Below, in pieces: positions 34,880-45,274 of a DNA stretch of 64,000 nucleotides; within the stretch, counting starts at the first letter, position 1, and every line of letters starts with the position of its first letter. A model generated the notes under the pieces. That model ran no database searches, had not been told where the DNA came from, and worked only from the letters and a program-made list of their open reading frames with translations. The stretch lies in contig NW_026947486.1 of NCBI RefSeq assembly GCF_034190915.1, positions 80,270,044-80,334,043 of the forward strand, written 5' to 3'. Source of the DNA: Cavia porcellus. Its lineage: Eukaryota > Chordata > Mammalia > Rodentia > Caviidae. Both the position numbers and the translations under genes were made by a program.

Positions 34880-36304
34880 CGCCAGATCTTGGAAACAACC
34901 CAAGTGCCCATCAACTGAGGAATGGATAAAAAAGTTGTGGTATTTCTATACAATGGAGTATTATTCAGCTATAAAGAAGGATCACATTGAGATATTTATC
35001 AATAAATGGGCACAGCTTGAGACCATACTCATAAGTGAAATAAATCAATCTCGCATGTGTGAATACCGAATAGTTTCCCTAATGTAAGTAATGATTCAAA
35101 TATATAAAAATATGTGGTAATCATGATTCCCCATTAGGTGGCCTTGAAGCCTTATAAAGTTTTCACTCATTAATTAGAAAGGCTTTATTCTGGGCTTCTT
35201 GATATGAAAATATTTGAAGCTAGAGTATATGAAGTTTTACCCAAATATTTCAAGGAAAAAGACACTATGGTAACTACTATTAAGTCAGGTTATAAGGTGG
35301 TGAAGTACTAGGTTATTGAAACAGTCATGCTGTGACCTCTATTGTTATATTGTTATGTCCTGTTTTATCTCAATCTCCCCCTTATTGTTTCAAAAAAAAA
35401 ATTATTTAGTCATTTCTTATGTTTGTCTTAATTAAAGAAAAAAATCAAAAAAATTAGGATATATAAATAGTAACTCTTTTCGATTTCCTATTAACTTGTT
35501 TTGAAGTCCTGTAGTACTCCCACGATCTTGTTTTGACTGATTAGACTCTGTTCCATTCTATATGATAGTATCAAGTTTGAAGACATAGGCAACTACTTTG
35601 AAGACAATAAGATTCACTAAGATACCCATTCTGGTTTGACTATTGTCTTCTTTGGAAGTCCTGTAATGTTTACAATGCCTAAGTTTTATTGGTCTTGTTC
35701 TCTACTGTTTTGTCCAACTTTATAATATCTAATAAGATAGACAATTCTTTTTAAGGAAACAAGGGACAACGTTGATAACCATTGTTGATAAACTTGTACT
35801 CTGTTCTACACCATGTGCTACGTCTATCCTTGGTATTGACTGACAGCTTTGTTTTGCCATATTTGACTGTATTCTTCCCCCCCCCCAAAGAAAGTAATAA
35901 GCACTAAGGAGTAATAAAATCCAAGATGTGTAAATTTTGTTGTAAAAAAGAGAGGGAAAAAAAAAAAAGAAAAGGAGCTCTAACGGATATAACAGCAAGT
36001 GTGTTTGGGGGTGTTAAATAGCTGACTTTATCAATGTTTTTGGAACATTGAACACAGCTGTTTGCAGTCTCCCTGTTTGAATGACCACCTTGTGTTCTTT
36101 GATACTGTGATTTGAGGAACTATTTTCAAGAAAATAGTGTGTAATCTACTAGCAGGTAATTTCTTACTGTTATGGTTTTTTGTTTTGTTTTGTTTTGTTT
36201 TGTTTTGTTTTGTAGTTCTGTATTGCGTGTACCCTTACGCCGCTTTGGTTTGTTTTGTGTTTTTCTCTTTTTCCTCTTAAATAAAAGAAAAAAAGAAAAA
36301 AAAA
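34880..36304 (+). mobile_element. Young 5'-truncated L1 (end of ORF2 plus 3'UTR)
   Basis: Starts in the last part of ORF2 ('cgccagatcttggaaacaac', then 'ggagtattattcagctata' and the [10 protein letters not shown] end) and continues through a 1.2-kb 3'UTR to 'ttaaataaaag' and an A tail. The 16-base duplication AAAGACCTCAGATTTA lies at 34,864-34,879 and 36,305-36,320. The sequence is nearly identical to the 3' end of the full-length minus-strand L1 at 50,241-57,754, including a (TTTTG)n run at 36,175-36,212. Same young subfamily. Confidence 0.95.
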
Positions 36305-36341
36305 AAAGACCTCAGATTTAACAAAAGAAAAACAATCAATC

Positions 36342-36685
36342 TGCTATCATTTGGAGCTGAAGTGTCCCCCAATGGTCTATGTAGTAAAGGCTTGCCCTTG
36401 AAAGGTGGTGGACGTTTGGGAGAGGGCCACTGGGAAATCTTTAGGTCACTGGGTACACACTTGAGGGGATCGTGGGACTCCGAACACCTCCTCTGTTTTC
36501 TGCCTCTTATCCATGAAGGGAATGGTTTTACTCTGCCATGCACTTCCATCATGATGTCACCACAGCACTGAGGCAACTGGTCATGAACTGACACCTGCAA
36601 AATGATGAACCAAAATAAACCTTTCTTCTTTATAAATTGATCCTCTCAAGTATTTGTCATAAAGATGAAAATATGACCAATTCAC
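36342..36685 (+). mobile_element. Solo LTR, MaLR-like (ERVL-MaLR type)
   Basis: Begins TGCTATCATTTGGAGCTGAA with 'gtgtcccccaatgg', has 'gggagagggccactggg', 'caaaataaacctttcttctt' and an end ending CACA. The layout follows MaLR LTRs (…gtcccccaaa…ggtggtgg…ataaacctttct…tatttgtcat…). A related LTR is at 41,658-41,991. No internal retroviral genes are present. The 5-bp target duplication could not be recognised. Confidence 0.6.
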
Positions 36686-37274
36686 AGTTCAATTAGATAA
36701 TGGTCAAATGACACAAACAGATATTTCACCAAAGAGAATGTACAAGTGCCGAATGAGTACACAAAAATATGCTCAATGTCACTAGTCACTTGAAAAATGA
36801 AAGTTAAACCTATGAGATACCTATCAAAAGATGGAAATGAAAACAGATAGTGAAAATGCCAAATGCTCATGAGGATTCAAAGCAATTGGTTCATTCATGT
36901 TACTGGTGCAGACATAAAATGATATGGCTGTGTTGGAAAATGGCCATATTGTTTGACTAACATTTGACCATTTGGCCATTTCATATGACTAATATTTGAC
37001 TTAGTAATTACCATCTTGGATATCTACTCCAGAGATATGAAAAAAGTATATGCACACACAAAAACTTGTGAAAGAATGTTCATAACAGCTTTATTCTTAA
37101 TAATCAAAAACAGGAATCAACCCAGTGATCCTCAAATTGGACAGTGGTTAACCAAACTGATACACTCTTACCATGGAATACTATTCAGCTATAAAAAAGA
37201 ATGAAATATTGATACATGCAACAATGTGGAAGAATCTCCAGGGAATTATACTGAGCAGAAAAAGTCAACCTCAA

Positions 37275-38008
37275 GCTTCCGGGAGAACATGGCGGACAGA
37301 TAACAGCAACTACCGGCGGCTCTCTGAAAGACTCGGCTCAGAAGCCAGGAATGGTGCGGACTAAGGAGACATAAGCAGGTGGAGATATGCTCTGCTGACT
37401 CAGGAATGAACTGGGCTGAGAGAAGCCAACTTGGAATGCAGTCCTGGTGCTAAAACAGGAACAGAAAAGACTCGGTGTGGAGGCTGGAACCGCGCCATTG
37501 TAAGCCGCGATTTGGGTTTCCCGCCGCGCAGCGGCTGGCTGCCTCTACGGCGGCTCGGCAAGGAGAGAGACGCGCAGAAGCTCTGAGAACGGCAATCTGC
37601 GAACGGCAGGGAGGCGTGCACTGACTTATGGTGAGGTGAGTGAGAGAAACTGACACTCTACCACAGTTTGACTCCAGCAGAGGACTTTCTGGGCCCGAGC
37701 AGTCCTGCGGGAGCAGGGCGCGGTGGCGACTCCAGCCACACATCCCCCTCTTGGGCGGGATTGGTGAAAAGTGCCTGGCCTGCGTGACGCTGCCGGCGGA
37801 CCTGGTAGACTGTCCCAACCCAGATCCCAGAGCCTGACGGTGGCCGGGAGGGGAGACGCTTAGGCTGCCTGGTCCGTAACTCCCTGGTGCGCAGCGGTGA
37901 GCGGGAACACCTAACTGGCGCAATTCGATCAGGCTGTGGCTGACTGGGAGAGAAGATGGGCCTCTTATATAAGCTTGCATATATAAGGAACAGAGAAGAA
38001 GAGGCAGC
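37275..38008 (+). promoter_or_regulatory. 5'UTR/promoter of the ORF1-only element
   Basis: The first 20 bases contain AACATGGCGGA, close to the YY1 core (AAnATGGCGG) that lies at the start of human L1 and fixes its transcription start. GC-rich, with dense CpG between 37,480 and 37,940. An internal promoter is expected for an L1-type element. The YY1 role here is inferred from position and motif only. A 273-codon open frame runs antisense across 37,450-38,271. Confidence 0.6.
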
Positions 38009-39061
38009 ATGGGAAGAGGCAGCAACAAGAAAGGCTCCTCGGCCCCCAATTCTGAGAAACAGACAATAGCAGACACCGCACCAATACACATAAGGCACCA
38101 TATAGAGAGCCTCATAGACCAATTCAGGAATGAAGTTATCAACGACCTGAAGCTAGAAGTATGCAGAATAGTTAGAGAAATGCTAAGCACCACCCAAGAA
38201 AAAACAGGTGGTGGAATGGAAGAACAGAAAAAAAGGGGAGAATTGTTTGATGGAGAAAACAGAGAAAGCATAGAATACGTGAAGCAGGTTCAAAGGGACT
38301 ACCAAGATACTAAGAAGTCTATCGAAGACTGGCATAACAGCTTGAAAGAAACTAAGGACAGACTATCTGAACTGGAGGGCAGACTTGTAATATGGGAGAA
38401 TGAAATGAAAAACTTCTTAAAAATAACAAAGAAACAAACAGCAATAATACAAAGACAAGAAGATGATAAGAGGATCCATAACTTAAGGATTAAGAACATA
38501 AAAGAAGAAGTAGGGACACAAACAAGTGAACTACAAAAGCTACTCACAGAAATAATCCAGGAGAATTTTCCTAATTTAGCAAAAGGTAAAGATACTCAGA
38601 TGTATGAGGCATACAGGACCCCAGCTACCTACAACCCAAACAGAGCAACACCCAGGCATATAATAATAAAAATTCCAGAAATTCAATACAAGAACAGAAT
38701 ATTAAAAGCTGTAAGAGACAAGAAACAGACCACTTACAAGGGAACACCCATCAGAATTACAGCAGATTTCTCTGCACAAACCATCAAATCACGAAGAGCG
38801 TGGGGGGAAATAATTCAAGCATTGAAAGATAATAATCTCCAGCCAAGATTGAGATATCCTGCACAACTGTCCCTGGAAATTGATGGAAAAACAAGGTGCT
38901 TCCAGGATAAAGAGGAACTGGGGGAATTTGCAACCACCAATTCAACTCTACAGAAAGTATTGCAGGATATTCTAAAAAAAGAAAAATACAAAGAACCCAG
39001 AAATAGTGGCGGGGAGGCCACAACAAATGGAGCAGAGAACAAAATGAAGAAGACAAACTGA
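38009..39061 (+). CDS. L1-type ORF1 protein (RNA-binding chaperone), 350 aa, intact
   Basis: ORF1 protein of LINE-1 forms a trimer through a coiled coil, binds element RNA and acts as a nucleic-acid chaperone in the cytoplasmic retrotransposition particle. Here residues 1-30 are a basic/Ser-rich tail (MGRGSNKKGSS), about 85-150 form a coiled coil with heptads (LKETKDRLSELEGRL), 157-250 match the RRM-like domain (NLRIKNI; ENFPNL; ATPRHIIIKI) and 251-325 the C-terminal domain (RITADFSAQTIKSRRAW; QPRLRYPA; LQKVL). Length and domain order match the L1 family (about 340-370 aa), with no stop or frameshift. The first ATG after the 5'UTR was chosen; it has a good context (AGCATGG). It differs substantially from ORF1 at 55.4-56.3 kb, so it belongs to a separate lineage. 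Function as retrotransposition helper is inferred. Confidence 0.88.
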   Translation: MGRGSNKKGSSAPNSEKQTIADTAPIHIRHHIESLIDQFRNEVINDLKLEVCRIVREMLSTTQEKTGGGMEEQKKRGELFDGENRESIEYVKQVQRDYQDTKKSIEDWHNSLKETKDRLSELEGRLVIWENEMKNFLKITKKQTAIIQRQEDDKRIHNLRIKNIKEEVGTQTSELQKLLTEIIQENFPNLAKGKDTQMYEAYRTPATYNPNRATPRHIIIKIPEIQYKNRILKAVRDKKQTTYKGTPIRITADFSAQTIKSRRAWGEIIQALKDNNLQPRLRYPAQLSLEIDGKTRCFQDKEELGEFATTNSTLQKVLQDILKKEKYKEPRNSGGEATTNGAENKMKKTN

Positions 39062-40392
39062 CAGCTACTGACAGAAAAAGAGCTTAACAGAAATGAGGCA
39101 GAGAAGATTGGATGATAGGAACAGCTATTTTGGAGAAAATGACATCTTAATAGGTAATACTGATTTAGTATCATCTTGTTTTGAAGTCTCATCTAGCTTT
39201 TGTCCTTCTGTCTCCAATGGTCTAAATAGGCTGTATCTTATTGGATTTTATTATGTACGATAGTATAAGCAAAAACCTTTTAAAGACAAGGAGATTATAC
39301 AGAAACCATTGTTCATTTTCTGTTAGTCGATTCTAAATACTCTGTAATGCTGTCATTCTCTTGAATGGTTTTACATTGTTTTGATATACTTAATGCTACA
39401 GTATACGAAGTTGTACTCAAGGATTTCAAGGAAAGAGATAATATGGTAACTACTTTTAGGTTAGGATTATCTGGTGGTGAAACACTATTCTGCTTAAATG
39501 GTTATGTTTTGATCTGCGCTGTTTCGTTGTTATGCCCTCTTTTATCTCAATCTCCACTCCATTATTTACTTTTTTATCTTTATCCTTTTAATTAAAGGAA
39601 AAAAATAGCAGGATATATTATAGTAACCCATTTTGACTTTTCATTACCTTGATTTAAAGCCCTGTATTACTCTCACCATCTGGTTTTTAACTGATGTTCC
39701 CCTATTCTGTTTTGCTGGATAGTATCAGGTTCAAAAGTTTAGGCATCAGCTGTGAAGATAATGAGATTCATTATGACGCCCATTCTTGTTGACTTTTAGC
39801 TACTTTTGAAGAACTACAATGTCTCCAATGTTTTGGTTTTGTCGGTTTTATTCTTTACTGTTTTGTTCAATTGTATTATAACTAATGATATAGGCAATTC
39901 TATTAGAGATAGCGGGAGACATTATGGTAACCATTGTTGATCACCTGTATTATGTTTTTACATTATCTATTATGTCCACCCTTTTGACTTGACCGATTCT
40001 GTTCTGTTATGTCACATTTGGTTTTACTCTCTTCCAAAAAAGTAATAAGAACCGTGGGAGCAATGAAACCCAAAATGTGTAATAGTCATGGTACAAAAGA
40101 GAGGAAAAGAAAGTGCTCTAAACTATATAACTGCATGTATATTTAAGTGTATAAGATAGAAAATGATATCACAGAGTTTTATTGGATCAATGAACAGAAC
40201 TGTTTGCAGTATCATTGATGGAATGTCCACTTTACAAGCTTTAATTTTGTGACTTGAACAATTATTTCTAAGATGACAATATGTAATCCATTAACTAGTG
40301 ATTTCCTACTGTTCATTTTTTTTCTGTAAATCTGTATAACTTGTACCCTTTCCCTGCTTTTTTTTTCTTTTCTCCTTAAATAAAATTAAAAA
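39062..40392 (+). other. 3'UTR of the ORF1-only element
   Basis: Starts within about 50 bases of the ORF1 stop. It is collinear with the 3'UTR of the L1 at 34,880: 'aaccattgttcattttctg', 'tatacgaagttgtactcaa', 'aatatggtaactactttt', 'gaactgtttgcagtatca', 'ctccttaaataaaa'. It is built from degenerate repeated phrases ('gttttgaagt', 'ggtaaccattgttg', 'gtcctgta') recurring about every 150-170 bases. The shared 3' end suggests recognition by the same L1 reverse transcriptase. Confidence 0.75.
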
Positions 40393-40750
40393 AAAAAGTC
40401 AACCTCAAAAACTTGTATACTATATGACTATATTTATTCAACGTTCTTGAAAAGACAAAATTACAGAACTGAAGTTATTGTTAGTGACTTACCGGGTTTA
40501 AGAAAGTAGTTGGAGAGGAAGACAAGTGGGGTTGACTGTAAAAGGGAAACATGTGAGAATCTCGCAGTGAGGGAATGTTCTACATCTTGATCATAGTCAC
40601 ATCTGTATCCTGGGTTTGATATCATACTATCATTTTGTAAGATGTCACCACTGGGGGAAACTGGGTAAAGGGTACATGCGACCCCTTTTTATTATTTCTT
40701 ACAAGTCCATGGGATCCTATCTCAAAATTCAAAAAGAAGTTTAATTAAAA

Positions 40751-41657
40751 ACAAGGGCTTTTCTGTTTCTGTTTATCCCCTTCTCTTAAACCTGCTAGAA
40801 TAATCCTTTCCCAGGTGCTAATGGACAGTAAAGGTGGTGGCATTATTCCAACTCCCATTTATGTCTCAATCTGGGCTTCCTGGGAATTGTGGAAGGGTAA
40901 TTTGTAGAAAAAATCACTCTGAATTTAAAATCAGAATATTTTCAGTCCTAGCCTAAATATGCCTTGTGGCCTTGGACAAATTGCTTAGCCTCCCTGTCAG
41001 CTGTAGAAAAACTCTATAGGGTAAAAAAAAAATACTTGTGTTGCAAAAACAAACAAATCCCCAAATCAAACTCTGTTTACCTACTGTAGTCTCACAACAC
41101 AAATCACTGCTATGTCTTCAAAAGATCTGAGCATTTAACCCCACCAGTAACCAGCCATCGATTCTGTAGCAGACAGCATCTGGATTTCCTCTAATGTAAT
41201 TCACTAACCATGTCAGTTCTCACCGGTTGAGGGCTCAGTCCTCCCACTGTAGGTGTCAGTCACAGGCGCCAGATTGATTTTACCTGTGCTTCGGAAGAGC
41301 TATAAACAGGGATTTCTGCAGTCTCCTCCTAGCGTTTAATTAATTTGCTCTAGAGATTCTCAGAAGACAGGGAAACACACTGACTAGTTTATTATATGGA
41401 TATTAATGTACAGATAACATGCTCATGGTGCGGTGGGGAACGAGAGGCACAGAGCTTTCATGGCTCTTGGAGCACACTTACCTGGAAGGTCTCTGAACTC
41501 TTGAGTTTTCGTGGAAACTTCGTTCTGTAGTCACAATTGCTAATAGACTGGGTGAGGTAAGGCAGCAAGTCCTGTCAATTTAGAGTCTTCTTGGCCTCTA
41601 TGTGTAGCATCTCTTCCTCCAGAGCAATACGAAGGATCCCTTCTGGGTGAGGAGAGG
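40751..41657. other. Non-coding, weak MIR-like stretch
   Basis: Around 40,895-41,030, 'aaatatgccttgtggccttgg' and 'gacaaattgcttagcctccc' resemble MIR core text. No gene recognised elsewhere. Confidence 0.4.
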
Positions 41658-41991
41658 TGCTATAATTTGCATCTGAATTGTCCCCCAAAAGTCCATGTGT
41701 TAAAAGTTTGGTTCCCAGCCCATGAGGCTATTGGAAGCTGGTGGAATCTTTAAGACGTGGGACCTCGTGGGAAAAAGGCAGATCACCGGGGTATTGCCCT
41801 TGAAGGAAATATTGGGACTCCAAACTTTCCCCCTTGTAGTTTGCCCCACCATATTTTTCCCACTATGATGTGCTGCCTCATCACAAGCCGAAGATAATAG
41901 GGCCAAAACCATGAATCAAAGAAAACCTTTCCTCTTTTTAATTTGATTGTCTTGAGTATTATTTTATAGTAATGGAAAGTCTACTAACACA
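41658..41991 (+). mobile_element. Solo LTR, MaLR-like (ERVL-MaLR type)
   Basis: Starts TGCTATAATTTGCATCTGAA with 'ttgtcccccaaaagtccatg', followed by 'gtttggttcccagccc', 'ggtggaatctttaagacgtg', 'gccaaaaccatgaatcaaa', 'aacctttcctctttttaat' and an end 'agtctactaacaca'. Clearly the same family as the LTR at 36,342-36,685. No internal genes. Flanks 'agagg' and 'agggt' only partly agree as a 5-bp duplication. Confidence 0.65.
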
Positions 41992-42134
41992 AGGGTCTTA
42001 TGAACTGGTATTGAACAAATTCCTCTTTGGCCAGCTCCAATACAGAAAGGCAGGGGTAGATCAGAATTTCAGTGACCTGCCTTGGGAAACAGAAATTGTA
42101 GTTTCTGTGCCTGCCTTGGGGAGGAGGTTTTGAG

Positions 42135-42310
42135 CCAAGAATCATGTGTAAAAACCAAAATATCAACACTCTGGGAGGTTGAGGCAGGAGGATCCTGAGT
42201 TTAAGACCAGCCTGGGTAACTGGGCAAGACTTCATCTCAAGAGAAAAAAAAATTAAAAAGGGATATACCTTAGTGTGAAGGCCCTAGTTCAGTCCTCTCC
42301 AACATATACA
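42135..42310 (+). repeat. B4-type composite SINE
   Basis: 'atcaacactctgggaggttg', 'aggcaggaggatcctgag', 'gaccagcctgggtaactggg', 'cttcatctcaagagaaa' (B1), then 'gggatataccttagtgtgaa' and 'ggccctagttcagtcctct' (ID part). The 5' end of the B1 is missing. Confidence 0.65.
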
Positions 42311-43589
42311 TTGCAGTACTACAGTTTCATAAATTATAAAGCAGTACACAAAAAGAAGATTCTCTTTCCTCCTTTCCTGTTCTTATTAACTCAAGTGGAG
42401 GAAGGGACTATGCCTTAGCATTTCCTGTATGCCTAGGCTTAACCCATGTCTCAGGAAGTGCTTGTTAGTGTCCATCATGGTGAAGTATTTAAGCAAGGTC
42501 TTGCCTGTAATGTATGAGGAGGAAGGCCCTACCCCTAGAGAGATAGCTTAGCATGACTTTTGAGAGCCTCTCACAGCAATCTGTGTTGACAGATCCTTGT
42601 CCTGGACATAACTCCACTCAGAGATGGCCCTTCTCACCTATGTCCTGGAACTCATCTTGAACTCCACTCGGGATAAGAAAGCCAGGATGTGCAAAGAAAG
42701 TCAGCTGCCAGTTAGGGAACCAGAAATGCTTGGTGAAAAGGAAAAGTGTTTATATCCTGAACTTTCATATGCACAATCTCCTTCGCTCTTCTCCTCTTCT
42801 GAAACAGGCAGCATGGATCATTCCTGTTCATTTGCAAATGCTGAAGCTAGAAGCTGAGACCTGTCCAAAATTCACTCAGTAAATGAGTCAGCAACCCAAT
42901 CGGGGCCAATCTCAGCCACACATTTTCCACAACACAAATGGTGTCCAAAGGGAATAGCTATGACACGGAAAATGCGGCCCTCCTCTTCTGCTACCCAGCG
43001 CTCCCCAGGGAGTTGAAGCCTGGCCTGCCTTTACAACCTCTTGTCTGAAGGAGCTGTTTCACAGAGGCTCTGGTTTTTCGGGATGCTGCTTGAAGTATCT
43101 CCCCTCAACTCCCAACTTAAAGCATTCATTGATCCATTTAAAGGGAGAACGGCCAGTCTGTGGTCTTGGTTATCTCCCCAAGCAGGCGGTATCTCTCACA
43201 GGTGCCCCTCCAGGGCCTTCCCAGCGCCTCTTCCAGTGTTTCCTCAGTTGTGGCAGAATGTTCTAGAAGTCTCCCCAGAGACAGAAGAGAATAAAATCAG
43301 GACTCATTTCCCCCCAAGGTAGGCTGAGGAAATGGTAGCCCCTGCCATGCCCCAAGGCCTACCAGGGTCTGAATGTTTGCCACAAACACCCTATCTCTCC
43401 ACTGATGCCTCTGTTCGGACAAAACTGGATTATAAAAATAAACGCAAACGCTGGAATAAGTTCATCATTTTCAGCTTGCCAACTTGGAATATGGAGAGGA
43501 GTGCTGAGGCCAGGAATGTTTGAATTGGGGAGGATGGGGCTGGGATGTGGTAGGTGTGGAGGTTGCAGTTCAGGCTCCCTCCACAACCT
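42311..43589. other. Non-coding, nothing firm
   Basis: Bases 42,745-42,895 carry weak MIR-type text ('caaatgctgaagctagaagc', 'ccaaaattcactcagtaaat'). Frames of 77-93 codons lack motifs. No gene recognised. Confidence 0.4.
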
Positions 43590-43775
43590 AACTTTCCAGG
43601 GTCTTCACATTGAGCTACATGTCTCCCTAACCCTAGTTTTTTTGTTTGTTTGTTTTTGTTTTAAGATCAGGTCTCACTGAGTTACTAATTTGCCCAGGCT
43701 AGACTCGAACTCCTGATCCTCCTGCCTCAGCTTCCCAGAGTGCTGGAATTATAGTTGTGTGCCAGCACACTGTAG
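43590..43775 (-). repeat. B4-type composite SINE
   Basis: Reverse ID remnant ('ttcacattgagctacatgtc'), a TTTG linker, then reverse B1 ('agatcaggtctcactgagtt', 'tgcccaggctagactcgaac', 'ctcagcttcccagagtgctg', 'gaattatagttgtgtgccag'). Confidence 0.7.
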
Positions 43776-44055
43776 CTGCAGCAAGGGATCTTGAACTATG
43801 TAGCCTTTCAGTCAGCAAGTCATTCAGCAATTCTTTATTCTCTGTATCTGGCTCCAACTTGTATCCCAGTGCCCCCTGCGCCTGCCTTCTAATTGTTGTC
43901 AGTCACTCAAGGATGAGAGAGCAGAGCTCCGGGGGGAGACAGGAGGCAAGAGCCATGAGGACAAAGGCATAAGCTTAGGCCAGCCAGTGTTGGCTACCAG
44001 CCAGTTTATGGGATTTTAAGCACTCATTTCTTCATTCATTCATTCTCTCCCTCAT
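43776..44055. other. Non-coding, nothing recognised
   Basis: No gene or repeat assigned. A short CATT tandem run lies near 44,032-44,043. Confidence 0.4.
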
Positions 44056-45150
44056 TAGCCATTCTTTTATTTAATAAATATTTATGGAGTGTCTATTTTG
44101 CACTAGGCACTGGAGACACTGTGCTAAAAGAAGCCTCTCATTACCATGATGTCACACTTTAGGAGTTACCCCTTAAAAATCCACAGATGCTTTCCAGTCA
44201 GTGCTGCCAAACCCAAGATGGAACAATCCCGAAGAAATGTATGCCAAAATTTTTCAGACATACAAGATTCAAAAACGGGTCCCTAGCACCTCATAAAACC
44301 TTCCCCTTTCCAGGGCCTCTCTGCAACATCTGTGAGGGTTTGACTAGGGAAGGAAAAGAGGGGCTGTAGGGAGAGCTCTGAAAGTCCGGCTGTCAGCCAG
44401 TGGCCCTCCCCTAATCTTACTCCCTGGAGCTCCTCCAAGCTCCTGGCTGCCTTAAAGGCACAGCAACTTCTGACTACTCAGTTGCATTTGTTTGCTCAAA
44501 AAGAATCTACTGAGCAGTTACAAAGCCCTGACACTTCTCTGGGAGCTGGAAATCCAAGCATGAGCTAGAAAGCCATGACCTATTTGGTTTACAGTCCAGT
44601 CAATGGGGAAGACAGAGCTTAATTAATTCTAGGAGTAACTAATTAACTGCAATTGTGCTAATTACTTGGAGAAAGACTACATGATAAGGACAGCCTCATG
44701 CAACAGACCAAGCAAATAAGGTTTCCCAGAGAGGTGACATTTAATGTTGATAACTAAAGAATGAGGGGGTTTTGGCCAGGCAAGGAGGTGGGAGAAAAGA
44801 CAGTATACATAATCTCAGTTTTCAAAGAACAGCGAAAAGCTCAAGATTTAGGGCTGAAGGAGGTAGAAATAGAAGTTCAAGATAAGTTCTAGGACATAGG
44901 TGAGAAGGGCCACACAGGGAGGGCCTCTCATGCCATGGTAGGGATTTGGACTGCATCCTAAGAACACTAAGGAGCACCGAAGGGCTTTGGGCAGAAGGCC
45001 AGATCAGGCTTGCATTGGCTTTGGACGCAGCCCAGACTGGAAAAGGAGAGACTGCTGGAAAACTGTCACAGTCATTCAGGTGGGAGACGATGACAGGAGC
45101 GTTGCTTATGTGGTGTGAGGCGGACGGGGAGCCGTGGACAGAGGCCATCA
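44056..45150 (+). repeat. L2-like LINE relic, long
   Basis: A run of phrases in the order of a common mammalian L2-type relic: 'aatatttatggagtgtctat', 'cactaggcactggagacact', 'aatctactgagcagttacaa', 'ctgggagctggaaatccaag', 'ggggaagacagagcttaa', 'cccagagaggtgacatttaa', 'gatcaggcttgcattgg', 'catgccatggtagggatttg', 'gactgcatcctaagaacact', 'cattcaggtgggagacgatg'. Two adjoining copies are possible. The antiparallel open frames over it (133 and 110 codons) are chance. Confidence 0.6.
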
Positions 45151-45274
45151 TGTTTAGGAATGGAATGAAATCAACAGATATTGTGGTAGTTCGTCTGTGT
45201 GGCTTCAGAGAACAAGGGTTCATTCATCTTCTCTACAGTGGCTTCAGAGCATATATGGGAGAAATTCTTCAGAA

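Larger units (their letters stand above)
37275..40392 (+). mobile_element. ORF1-only L1-type element (HAL1-like), complete, with target duplication
   Basis: A 3.1-kb element bounded by exact 16-base duplications AAAAAGTCAACCTCAA (37,259-37,274 and 40,393-40,408). Order: a 5' end GCTTCCGGGAGAACATGGCGG; a GC- and CpG-rich 5'UTR of about 735 bases; an intact 350-codon ORF1 (38,009-39,061); a 1.3-kb 3'UTR clearly related to that of the local L1s; an end 'ctccttaaataaaatta' plus A run. No ORF2 sequence of any kind lies between the ORF1 stop and the 3'UTR. This is the layout of HAL1 (half-L1) elements, which need L1 ORF2 protein in trans. Exact duplication and many surviving CpGs mark it as recent. 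It sits inside an ancient L1. Confidence 0.88.
33691..40750 (+). mobile_element. Ancient L1 (L1M-like), split by four nested insertions
   Basis: Plus-strand L1 ORF2 text appears in four blocks: 33,691-34,257 ('ctatccctgtttgcagata', 'agatgcatacaaaaatcca', 'gaaagaaattgaagatctaa'), 34,471-34,863 ('aaaaatttgcataccatgta'), 36,321-37,258 broken by the LTR ('gacagtggttaacc', 'tggaatactattcagctata') and 40,409-40,750 (the 3'UTR 'gtgactataatt'-type region and end). The insertions are B4 (34,258-34,470), L1 (34,880-36,304), MaLR-like LTR (36,342-36,685) and the ORF1-only element (37,275-40,392). Removing them makes the old L1 collinear. No ORF survives. Confidence 0.75.

Noticed and set aside
38299..39192. 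Minus-strand frames of 82-125 codons across ORF1 of the ORF1-only element
   Set aside because: Antisense of the intact ORF1; chance frames favoured by its A-rich codon use.
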